Below, piece by piece: positions 1 through 6,013 of a stretch of 21,311 nucleotides of DNA (positions are counted from its first letter, which is position 1; every line of letters begins with the position of its first letter). Source of the stretch: a virus; IMG/VR virus record IMGVR_UViG_3300046007_003107, positions 1 through 21,311 of that record; one strand, written 5' to 3'. The notes under the pieces were generated by a model that was not told the DNA's origin, did no database searches, and worked only from the letters and a program-made list of their open reading frames with translations. The translations under genes were made by a program, and so were the position numbers.

Positions 1-165
1 CTGAAGGTGGCGTCCAGCATGGCCGCCCTGGCGCAGGCCCACCTCGACCTTGTGGAGATGGTCGGGCCGCTGGCCGAGGTGACGCCCGTCAACGACCATT
101 CTTGCGCCAACGAGCAAGATAACAACCGCCGGCCGCAAACCGGCACAACAGGAGAGCCCCTATGA
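1..165 (+). CDS. 3' end of an unidentified upstream gene (partial)
   Basis: An open frame enters from the left edge and encodes about 54 residues before a TGA that overlaps the next gene's ATG (ATGA). The first half is Ala/Leu/Val-rich and helix-like (AALAQAHLDLVEMVGPLAEV); the tail is polar and probably disordered. The GGAG at 151-154 inside this frame serves the next gene. I do not recognise a family. The in-frame ATG at 19 could in principle start a tiny gene, but continuation from upstream is simpler. The overlap and the absence of in-frame stops are the evidence that it is real. Confidence 0.5.
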   Translation: MKVASSMAALAQAHLDLVEMVGPLAEVTPVNDHSCANEQDNNRRPQTGTTGEPL

Positions 166-761
166 CGACAGAGAAAGTGGATAAAGACGGCCGCGTCATC
201 GCGATATACGACGGCCTCCACTACACGGTGGCGCTGCCGTTCAAGGTGCAGCCCGACGAGCTGGTATATGCCGGAATAGACGAATTCTATGTGTTGCAAG
301 ACATCCCGTATGTGCTGATGCAGCGCATCGAACAGAAGCTTTTGAGCGACGGATGGGTGGCCCGCCAGCCAGCCTACACGGGCACGACGATGTTCTCGCC
401 GCCGCCGCACCGCCGCGACGTCGAGCCGTGGCACGCGCCCAACTCGGACTATGGCCGCAATCACAAGATCGACGACCTGCCGGAGCCAACAATTCCGCTT
501 GGCGTAACGACCGGGGCGGACGGCGGACCCGTTCTCACGACAGAGCCGGCCGTGCTTTACTTCGTGATGAGCCGCGCCGAGCATGACGACCTGGCACAGG
601 TGGTCGACAGGATTATGGGCACCACCATCTGGCTGCAAGGCTGGGTGACCGCGCAGGACGATGGCGCGTCAGGCTACGCTCGGGGCAAGGCGCAGGCACT
701 GTTCCGCGAGCTGCAGACCATGGCGAAGATGCTGGACCTCATCGAGCGCCAGCCCGATTGA
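162..761 (+). CDS. Hypothetical phage protein, 199 aa
   Basis: This is a 199-residue soluble protein of unknown function. No signal peptide or membrane segment is visible. The N-terminal half mixes strands and turns and contains a Pro/His-rich linker (SPPPHRRDVEPWHAPN). The C-terminal 70 residues look mainly helical, ending in a Leu/Met-rich helix (ALFRELQTMAKMLDLIE). The ATG at 162 is preceded by GGAG at 151-154 with 7-nt spacing and overlaps the previous stop as ATGA; its TGA overlaps the ATG of the next gene at 761. This indicates translational coupling in one operon. I do not recognise the family, and the position alone does not show whether it is a virion or an early/middle protein. Confidence 0.7.
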   Translation: MTTEKVDKDGRVIAIYDGLHYTVALPFKVQPDELVYAGIDEFYVLQDIPYVLMQRIEQKLLSDGWVARQPAYTGTTMFSPPPHRRDVEPWHAPNSDYGRNHKIDDLPEPTIPLGVTTGADGGPVLTTEPAVLYFVMSRAEHDDLAQVVDRIMGTTIWLQGWVTAQDDGASGYARGKAQALFRELQTMAKMLDLIERQPD

Positions 762-1258
762 TGGGCGCAAGGCGCAAAAAGCGGCGGCACGGCCCGCACA
801 AGGCAAAGGAGGCGACCGTCGTCCACGACGAACCGCTGATCCGGCGCCTGGCGGACCGTGGCCTGCTGTCCCCGCGCCAGTATCAGGCGGCCGATGCGCT
901 CAACCGGGCCGCCCAGCAGTTGAGCTCGGTGACCATTGCCCAGGCCCGCCTGTCGGAATCCATCGTCGGCAAATCCGGCAGCGGGCCGGAATGGCAGGAG
1001 CGCACGGCCGCCTTCGCTGAAACCATATCCCGGGCGCACACTTGCGCCTCGCAGGCCCACCCCTACGGCACCAAGGTGCTGGTGGCCGTCTGCCTGCGCG
1101 ACACCGCCTGCCGGACGCTCGATCGCAAGTATGGCTGGCGCAACGGCACGGCGGCCCAGATCCTCGGCGACGTCCTGACCCGAATGGCGGAAGCGACGCC
1201 GCCCAATAGCCCGCTACCACCCCTTGCGCCCCGCCGCTTGACTTCGGGGCGGACCTAG
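761..1258 (+). CDS. Small basic protein, possibly a DUF6456-like DNA-binding regulator
   Basis: This is a 165-residue basic protein. I start it at the ATG at 761, which overlaps the previous stop (TGATG); a TTG one codon earlier is possible. The N-terminus is strongly basic (RRKKRRHGPHKAK). Residues about 25-45 contain LIRRLADRGLLSPRQYQAA, and residues about 105-145 contain a helical stretch (CRTLDRKYGWRNGTAAQILGD) with the look of a helix-turn-helix. This pair of motifs reminds me of alphaproteobacterial phage proteins with a DUF6456 domain, which is recollection and not a search result. If correct, it could be a transcription regulator of late genes. The C-terminal 20 residues are Pro/Arg-rich and probably disordered. 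Confidence 0.6.
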   Translation: MGARRKKRRHGPHKAKEATVVHDEPLIRRLADRGLLSPRQYQAADALNRAAQQLSSVTIAQARLSESIVGKSGSGPEWQERTAAFAETISRAHTCASQAHPYGTKVLVAVCLRDTACRTLDRKYGWRNGTAAQILGDVLTRMAEATPPNSPLPPLAPRRLTSGRT

Positions 1259-1296
1259 CGCAGCAATGCGCGTGGAGCCCGCGTAGAGGATCAGAC

Positions 1297-1728
1297 ATGC
1301 CTAAGTCCACCGCGACCTGCAATTCGATCATCAATCTCATGTACCGCGCGACGGCATGGGCGAACGTCGCTGACAATGCGTCATCGTCGCCGCTGACCAA
1401 TACCTATGTCGGCCTCTACACGGCATCGCCGGGCACGGGGAACGATCAGGAAAACAACGAAACCGAATACACGGACTATGCGCGGCAGGCGGTGGCGCGC
1501 TCGACCGGCTGGAATGCGGCTTCGGGCGGTGCGACGGCCAACGCTGCGGCGATCACCTTCCCGCAGTGCGGCGTGACTGGCGCGACCCTGACCGACGTAG
1601 CCATCGGGACCGTTCTGTCCGGGGCTGGCACGGTCTGGCACTACGGCAACCTCAACTCGCCTCTGGCGGTTTCGTCGGGCATCACGCCACAGTTTGCGGG
1701 CGGTGCGCTGACGGTGACGGAATCGTAA
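1297..1728 (+). CDS. Fibre-like virion structural protein (Gp80-like)
   Basis: This is a 143-residue protein with a short helical start (SIINLMYRATAWANVADN), then a small beta-rich domain. It carries motifs common in phage proteins annotated as tail fibre or Gp80-like: TYVGLYTASPG, an acidic ETEYTDYARQAVAR segment, then a run of Gly/Ala/Thr strands ending ALTVTES. Its probable role is a small virion surface or fibre component. The ATG is preceded by AGAGGA at 1285-1290 with 6-nt spacing, a good ribosome binding site. Its TAA overlaps the next ATG (TAATG). It opens a cassette of fibre-type genes lying before the prohead protease. The family assignment rests on motif resemblance only. Confidence 0.72.
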   Translation: MPKSTATCNSIINLMYRATAWANVADNASSSPLTNTYVGLYTASPGTGNDQENNETEYTDYARQAVARSTGWNAASGGATANAAAITFPQCGVTGATLTDVAIGTVLSGAGTVWHYGNLNSPLAVSSGITPQFAGGALTVTES

Positions 1729-2000
1729 TGCTCGACAGCCGCTCACCCCTTGAAAAACTGCTTTGGGAGCGGATCGGCCCGCCGCTCTACTACTGCGAGG
1801 AATGCCTGCGCGGTGTGAAGGTCACGCCGGTTGACGGTGGCGAGCCGGTCATCAAGCGCCCCTGCGGATGGGAATGCGGCAACGGCATCATCGCGCCGCG
1901 CAGCGCGGTTTGCGTCGGCAAGGGCGGGGCCAGTATCGGCACCAGGGCCGCGATTGCCTGGATGAAAGCCAAGGCCTATCTGACGGGACGGGACGCTTGA
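1728..2000 (+). CDS. Small Cys4 (zinc-ribbon-like) protein, 90 aa
   Basis: This is a 90-residue protein started at the ATG at 1728, which overlaps the previous stop (TAATG). Longer readings from upstream in the same frame would run antiparallel to the codon logic of the preceding gene and are not needed. It has Cys23-x2-Cys26 and Cys46-x3-Cys50, spaced about 20 residues apart, a pattern consistent with one zinc-binding knuckle pair. An additional Cys lies near residue 65. The C-terminal part is Gly/Ala-rich with a short helix (AAIAWMKAKAYL). Its role is unknown; similar mini-proteins between phage structural genes are often unannotated. Metal binding is inferred only from Cys spacing. Confidence 0.65.
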   Translation: MLDSRSPLEKLLWERIGPPLYYCEECLRGVKVTPVDGGEPVIKRPCGWECGNGIIAPRSAVCVGKGGASIGTRAAIAWMKAKAYLTGRDA

Positions 2001-2866
2001 CGATCACGAACGTAGCCGGTGTCGCGGACGCCTATACGGCGGGCCGACAGTGGTCCGGCTACCTGCGGCGCGGTGGCCCGGCGATGACGGCGGGCGTGTG
2101 GACTGATCTCTCTTACGCGGCGGGCATCCCGGTTGCGAATTATTACGCGGCAACGCCAGTGGCGGCGACCCAGCTTTCAGCTTCAGAGGGCATTTTCGCG
2201 GGGCCTTCTGTCAATGCGGCGGGTTTCAAGAAGTATCTGCACAAGGCGTTGGTAATTCCCCCGGCGACTTCGGTCGGGACCGTGACCATGCTGGTTCACG
2301 ACATCGTGGCGGTTTATCCGTTCGTTGACGGCGATGGCGGCTCGCAGGACATGGTGAACGGGCTGGGCACGCTGCGGTATGACGGCGGCACGGGCTGCAA
2401 GATCATGCTGGTGTCGCAAGGCGCGGGCACGGCGGACGCGATAGACGCGACGATCACATACACTGACACCGAGGGCGTGCAGCGGACCATTTCGCCGGTC
2501 TACACGCGCAACACGGCGACGGCGGGGCAGCTCCTGACGCCGATAGACGCAACGGCGCTGGGCGTCCTGAATTACAACACGGCCAACCCGTATCTGAACC
2601 TTCGGCAAGGCAGTTCGGGCATCAACAGTATCGACAACATCAATTTCCCGACTTCGGTTGGCGGCATCTTCGCGGCCTGCATCGTCAAGCCCTTGGGCAC
2701 GATCAGTTGGCAGGAGTTGCTGGTGCCGATTGAGGTTGATTACATGCGCGACCGCCTGAATATGGCGGAAGTCGCGGACGGCGCTTATATCCACGCAATC
2801 GCACGCGGCACAGTCACGGCATCACCGACGACGCTGCACGGCGAATTTTCCTTCGTTTGGGGCTGA
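1997..2866 (+). CDS. Phage virion structural protein, paralog A (289 aa)
   Basis: I start this protein at TTG 1997, which overlaps the TGA of the upstream gene (TTGA); the first ATG downstream (2084) would remove the conserved-looking MTITNVAGVADAYTAGRQW start. The protein is beta-rich, with Gly/Thr/Ala repeats and no membrane segment. It is paralogous to the next gene: both have a PVA motif after a Tyr-rich loop, a VHDIVAVYP/VHLVDIVMYYP segment near residue 105, an RYDGGTGCKIM/RYADGAGLRMY segment, a late cluster before IVKPLGTI/IMCKPLATI, and a short terminus FSFVWG/LDFGWG. It is probably a surface or fibre-associated virion protein. It lacks the ~85-residue insert seen in paralog B. Confidence 0.78.
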   Translation: MTITNVAGVADAYTAGRQWSGYLRRGGPAMTAGVWTDLSYAAGIPVANYYAATPVAATQLSASEGIFAGPSVNAAGFKKYLHKALVIPPATSVGTVTMLVHDIVAVYPFVDGDGGSQDMVNGLGTLRYDGGTGCKIMLVSQGAGTADAIDATITYTDTEGVQRTISPVYTRNTATAGQLLTPIDATALGVLNYNTANPYLNLRQGSSGINSIDNINFPTSVGGIFAACIVKPLGTISWQELLVPIEVDYMRDRLNMAEVADGAYIHAIARGTVTASPTTLHGEFSFVWG

Positions 2867-2869
2867 ATT

Positions 2870-4039
2870 ATGGGCTACGCGAGCGTTGACGACATGGTTG
2901 CCGAGTTGTCTGCCGGGAAATCCTGGCGGGCCGACATCTCGAAGGGTTCGGGCACTAACAACTTCGTCGCGGGCAATATGTACGACCTGCAACAGTTCGC
3001 AGGATCGCCGGTCGCGGCAACCTATCCGGGGACTACGCTGGTTGCCCAGACGCCAACCGACAAGAACGGCGGCACGGCGCTGGGTGCGTCCTTCGGCATC
3101 TATCACGGCGGCAACGTCTCGCCCGACACCAAGCACCTGTTGAACATCGGCCTCTATGCGTCGGTTGCCACGGCTGTTCCTGCGGTGGTGCATCTGGTCG
3201 ACATCGTGATGTACTACCCGGCGCTGGCGAACAACTCGACGGCGTTGCAGACGCTCATCAATTCCAACACGTTCACCGCGTCGAGTTCGGGCGGCCTGCT
3301 GCTGACCCACACAAACGATTTCGGGTCAGCGACCCACTATACGAGCGTGACGTTCTCGACCACGGGCGCGCTGCCGACTGGATTGAATAACACGGACGTT
3401 TTCTATCTGGTGCGCCAATCGGCCACCACGTCGAAGGTCGCGACCAGCGAGGCAAACGCTATTGCAGGCACCTTTATTGCCTACACGGACGCTGGCTCCG
3501 GCACCAACACGCTGACCGTTACACCGAATCGCTACGCGGACGGCGCGGGCCTTCGCATGTACACGGTGGCGACGGCGACGGTGACGAACACGCTCACGCC
3601 GGTCATTAACGCGACCGACTTCCAATACACAAGCAGCGTCCCGACCACGGGCCGCGTGCTGGGTGCGGTGACAAACTACACGGTGGGCGGCACGTCCATT
3701 CCCCCGGTCGGCAAGATATTCCATTCCGGCGTTGCGGCGTCCAACTTCGCCCCGTATCTGCCTTTGCAGGCGGGCGATGTGGGCGTGCGCCGCGTCACGC
3801 AGTACCGTCTTTCGACGGCCTACGGTTCGGCGCAGGCGGGCGCGCTCATCATGTGCAAGCCGCTCGCGACGATCCCGATTGTCACGGCGGCTGTCGCTGG
3901 CGAGCGGTCCATGGTGATGCAGCTTCCGTCCCTGCCGCGCATCTATGACGGTGCGTGCTTGGGCCTGCTGTTCTTCCCCGGCGCTGCGACTACCGCGAAC
4001 ACGCCGATCATGGGCTATCTCGACTTCGGGTGGGGATAA
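2870..4039 (+). CDS. Phage virion structural protein, paralog B with inserted domain (389 aa)
   Basis: This is a 389-residue beta-rich structural protein beginning three bases after paralog A. Its N-terminus (MGYASVDDMVAELSAGKSW) and motifs such as GIYHGGNVSPDTKHLLN, QLPSLPRIYDGACL and the terminal GYLDFGWG resemble a recurrent family of uncharacterised phage virion proteins that I recall but cannot verify here. Residues about 133-217 are an extra module absent from paralog A, containing ALPTGL, a YLV strand, SKVATSEANAIAG and TDAGSGTNTLTV; a similar module lies in the tip protein at 16361-16609. The stop overlaps the next ATG (TAATG). The most likely role is a surface/fibre component of the particle; an exact location is not shown by the sequence. 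Confidence 0.8.
   Translation: MGYASVDDMVAELSAGKSWRADISKGSGTNNFVAGNMYDLQQFAGSPVAATYPGTTLVAQTPTDKNGGTALGASFGIYHGGNVSPDTKHLLNIGLYASVATAVPAVVHLVDIVMYYPALANNSTALQTLINSNTFTASSSGGLLLTHTNDFGSATHYTSVTFSTTGALPTGLNNTDVFYLVRQSATTSKVATSEANAIAGTFIAYTDAGSGTNTLTVTPNRYADGAGLRMYTVATATVTNTLTPVINATDFQYTSSVPTTGRVLGAVTNYTVGGTSIPPVGKIFHSGVAASNFAPYLPLQAGDVGVRRVTQYRLSTAYGSAQAGALIMCKPLATIPIVTAAVAGERSMVMQLPSLPRIYDGACLGLLFFPGAATTANTPIMGYLDFGWG
3266..3520 (+). other. Inserted module in paralog B shared with the tip protein
   Basis: Residues about 133-217 of paralog B form the module NTFTA ... ALPTGL ... SKVATSEANAIAG ... DAGSGTNTLTV. Paralog A reads directly from the equivalent left flank to the RYDGGTG/RYADGAG segment, so the module is an insertion in B (or a loss in A). 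Confidence 0.75.
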
Positions 4040-4206
4040 TGACCGCCAAGGAAGTCCGCGACATCGTGAGCAACATCGGGCTTTGGGGCGGCAACGCATT
4101 CACGCTGGCCATGCTGATTGCCCAGCGGCAGCGCGAGGACGACGCCTTGGTGGCAGAAGGGCTTGGGCAGCAGGACGTTGCAGAGGCCATTCGTGCTGCT
4201 TCGTAA
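4039..4206 (+). CDS. Small hypothetical protein, 55 aa
   Basis: The ATG at 4039 overlaps the stop of paralog B (TAATG), preceded by a G-rich stretch that could act as a weak ribosome binding site. The 55 residues are mostly helical: a weakly hydrophobic segment (LWGGNAFTLAMLIA, about residues 15-28), then a charged stretch with two acidic patches (QREDDALVAEGLGQQDVAEAI). It might be a short adaptor helix; no family is recognised. It overlaps the start chosen for the next gene by 14 bases, again suggesting coupled translation. Confidence 0.55.
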   Translation: MTAKEVRDIVSNIGLWGGNAFTLAMLIAQRQREDDALVAEGLGQQDVAEAIRAAS

Positions 4207-5029
4207 CGGGCTTTCGACAAACGCCATCCCGCTTTCGCTGACCGGGTTGGCCTGGCAGAATTTCGTGCATGACACGGCGGTAATGAACCAATCGAACATC
4301 GAAGGGTTCACAAAGCTGAGTGCCTATTCGACGGGGCTCTATTTCCCGCATTGCATGATCCCGCCCCGCACGGCAGGCCGGATCGTGGCGCACGACACGC
4401 TGACAGGGACAGGCGAGGTAACGAACGCGGAATTGTGGGCCGTCAAGCTGGCGGCTGCGTCGATTAGCGGCTCCGGCGCATTGACGGCAACGGGCAGCCT
4501 GATCGTCCAGCTTGTGGCCGCGATTGCGGGCTCTGGCGAGATTTCAGACGCCGACATACAGGCGTTTCTGCAACTCTCCGCCGCGCTGACGGGCACGGGC
4601 GATGCGGACGGCACGCTAACCGGCCTGGGTGAATTGCTTGCCGCCCTGACAGGCTCCGGGCTGGCGGACGGGACGCTGACCGGCGTTGGTGCGCTGGCTG
4701 CCGCGCTGGTGGTGACGGGCACGGGATTGACGACAGCGAACGTCGGCCCGGCTGTATGGGCTGCGATTGCCACGCAGAATGACACGGCTGGCTCGATGGG
4801 TGAGAAACTCAACGACGCAGGGTCTGCCAGCAACCCGTGGACCGAGGTTATCGAATCCGGTTACACGGCGGCGCAGATTTTGAAGCTGATCGCGGCGGCA
4901 GTGCAGGGTGACGCAAGCGGGCTGGAAAGCGGCTCGCCTGTGTTCAAGGGCCTTGATGGCACAACGGATCGCATCACGGCGACCTATTCGAGCGGTACGC
5001 GCACGGTGACTGACCGCGACGTGACGTAA
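4193..5029 (+). CDS. Gly/Thr repeat-rich phage structural protein (278 aa)
   Basis: I choose the GTG at 4193, which has AGAGG at 4182-4186 with 6-nt spacing; the reading frame is open further upstream (ATG 4118), but that would overlap the small gene deeply. Residues 1-65 form a globular N-terminus (AIPLSLTGLAWQNFVHDTAV). A low-complexity middle follows, made of units with a GTG/GSG turn and an Ala/Leu helix or strand; two near-identical 20-residue units lie at 4581-4700. The C-terminal part (VWAAIATQND, then ESGYTAAQILKLIAAAVQG, then a strand-rich end with DRITATYSSGTRTVTDRD) is a module I recall at the end of other phage structural proteins. It is probably a surface or fibre-type protein. 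Confidence 0.72.
   Translation: MLLRNGLSTNAIPLSLTGLAWQNFVHDTAVMNQSNIEGFTKLSAYSTGLYFPHCMIPPRTAGRIVAHDTLTGTGEVTNAELWAVKLAAASISGSGALTATGSLIVQLVAAIAGSGEISDADIQAFLQLSAALTGTGDADGTLTGLGELLAALTGSGLADGTLTGVGALAAALVVTGTGLTTANVGPAVWAAIATQNDTAGSMGEKLNDAGSASNPWTEVIESGYTAAQILKLIAAAVQGDASGLESGSPVFKGLDGTTDRITATYSSGTRTVTDRDVT
4581..4715 (+). repeat. Tandem 60-bp coding repeats in the Gly/Thr repeat protein
   Basis: Two adjacent units of exactly 60 bases (4581-4640 and 4641-4700) encode 20-residue units, roughly AALTGTGDADGTLTGLGELL and AALTGSGLADGTLTGVGALA. A degenerate third copy starts at 4701. Looser copies of the same GSG/GTG plus Ala/Leu pattern precede it from about 4395. The unit keeps reading frame, consistent with internal duplication in a fibrous protein. 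Confidence 0.75.
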
Positions 5030-5286
5030 TGGCGGGCCAGTGGTTCGGCCAATGGGCCGGTGATACCGCTGGTCAGTGGTGGGGCGGGGCCGGGTTCGTT
5101 CCTGTTCCTGTCGTTGTACCGAGGTATTCGTATTCAAGCGCGGGGCCTTTCCCCCGTCGCCGCGACGTTGTGTCCGCAGGCATATTTTCGGCACATGGAC
5201 GCAGCACGGCGCTTTTTATATCTGACTATTTTGACGCCATTAGCGACGATGACGACGAAGAGTTCATTTTCCTGATCGCGGGATAA
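5029..5286 (+). CDS. Small Trp/Gly-rich phage protein, 85 aa
   Basis: The ATG at 5029 overlaps the stop of the previous gene (TAATG). The N-terminus repeats an aromatic pattern (QWFGQWAGDTAGQWWGG) typical of short phage proteins encoded beside virion genes. A Val/Pro segment (FVPVPVVVPRY) follows, then a basic patch, and an acidic run (SDDDDEEF) before a hydrophobic end (IFLIAG). It is too short to be an enzyme. It may be a virion accessory or linker protein; this is inferred from context. The gap to the next gene is only 18 bases. Confidence 0.6.
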   Translation: MAGQWFGQWAGDTAGQWWGGAGFVPVPVVVPRYSYSSAGPFPRRRDVVSAGIFSAHGRSTALFISDYFDAISDDDDEEFIFLIAG

Positions 5287-5304
5287 GACGCGCGGAGTAA
5301 CGCT

Positions 5305-6000
5305 ATGCAACATTCGGCCTTTGGCCTTCGCGAAATCAAGTTTGCGGGGGACGGCGAAGCCATGTCCTTCACCGGCTACGGGGCGGTGTTTGGCAACATT
5401 GATTCTTACGGCGACGTAATCCAGCCGGGGGCGTTTGCCGACACGCTCGCCGCTTCCAAGCAAAGCAACCAGTGGCCCGCAATGCTGTTGCAGCACGGCG
5501 GGTTTATGGGCGCTGCCGACGACATGACGCCCATCGGCATCTGGACGGAAATGGCCGAAGACGGCCACGGCCTGAAGATCACCGGCAAGCTGGCCGACAC
5601 GGAGCGGGGCCGCGAGGCTTACACGCTGCTGAAGATGACGCCGCGCCCGGCAATCACCGGCTTGTCTATCGGGTTTATCCCCAAGGAATGGACGATGCGG
5701 AGCAAGCCGGAAGAACCTCGGCGCACGCTGAAGAAAATCGACCTGCTGGAAGTGTCTCTTGTGACATTCCCCGCTAACGACAAGGCGCGGGTGGAAGCGG
5801 TCAAGAGCAACAGCCGGTTTAAGACCATTCGAGAATTTGAGTCCTTCCTTCGGGATGAAGGGGGATTTTCAAACGCCGCTGCCCGCGCAATCGCGGACGG
5901 CGGTTTCAAAGCCGCACCGGAACCTCGGGACGAGGACGAGTTGGCGCAACTGGCTGCACGGCTTTCCGCCGTAGCGGCGCGTGTCAAAACCTCAACCTGA
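5305..6000 (+). CDS. HK97-family prohead protease
   Basis: This 231-residue protein matches the phage prohead protease family (peptidase U35, HK97 gp4-like), which cleaves the scaffold part of the capsid protein during procapsid maturation and then destroys itself. Visible landmarks are the N-terminal GYGAVFGNIDSYGDVIQPGAF, the putative catalytic His64 in LLQHGGF, and the putative catalytic Ser121 in GLSIGF, followed by LLEVSLVTFPAN, a signature near the end of the protease core. Residues about 170-231 form a charged helical tail. Length is usual for the family. GGAG at 5294-5297 lies 7 nt before the ATG. It sits directly before the capsid gene, as expected, though the portal gene that usually precedes it is not adjacent. 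Confidence 0.95.
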   Translation: MQHSAFGLREIKFAGDGEAMSFTGYGAVFGNIDSYGDVIQPGAFADTLAASKQSNQWPAMLLQHGGFMGAADDMTPIGIWTEMAEDGHGLKITGKLADTERGREAYTLLKMTPRPAITGLSIGFIPKEWTMRSKPEEPRRTLKKIDLLEVSLVTFPANDKARVEAVKSNSRFKTIREFESFLRDEGGFSNAAARAIADGGFKAAPEPRDEDELAQLAARLSAVAARVKTST

Positions 6001-6013
6001 AAGGACCACTCCC

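Noticed and set aside
661-1020. Alternative + frame across the junction of the first two complete genes
   Set aside because: Arg/Pro/Gly-rich and overlaps two better-supported, coupled genes.
1258-1271. Small hairpin (5-bp stem, GCAA loop) over the stop codon at 1256-1258
   Set aside because: Stem is too short for a terminator and no T-run follows; could be chance in GC-rich DNA.
2183-2794. Minus-strand open frame opposite paralog A
   Set aside because: Arg/Val-rich sequence without motifs, inside a supported + gene.
3326-4099. Minus-strand open frame opposite paralog B
   Set aside because: Arg-rich shadow of the + strand gene; no plausible start context.
4118-4192. Extension of the repeat protein to ATG 4118
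   Set aside because: It would overlap the small gene at 4039 by about 90 bases; the GTG at 4193 has a good ribosome binding site.
5060-5275. Alternative + frame inside the Trp/Gly-rich protein gene
   Set aside because: No ribosome binding site and the 5029 frame is coupled to the previous gene and has typical phage N-terminal pattern.
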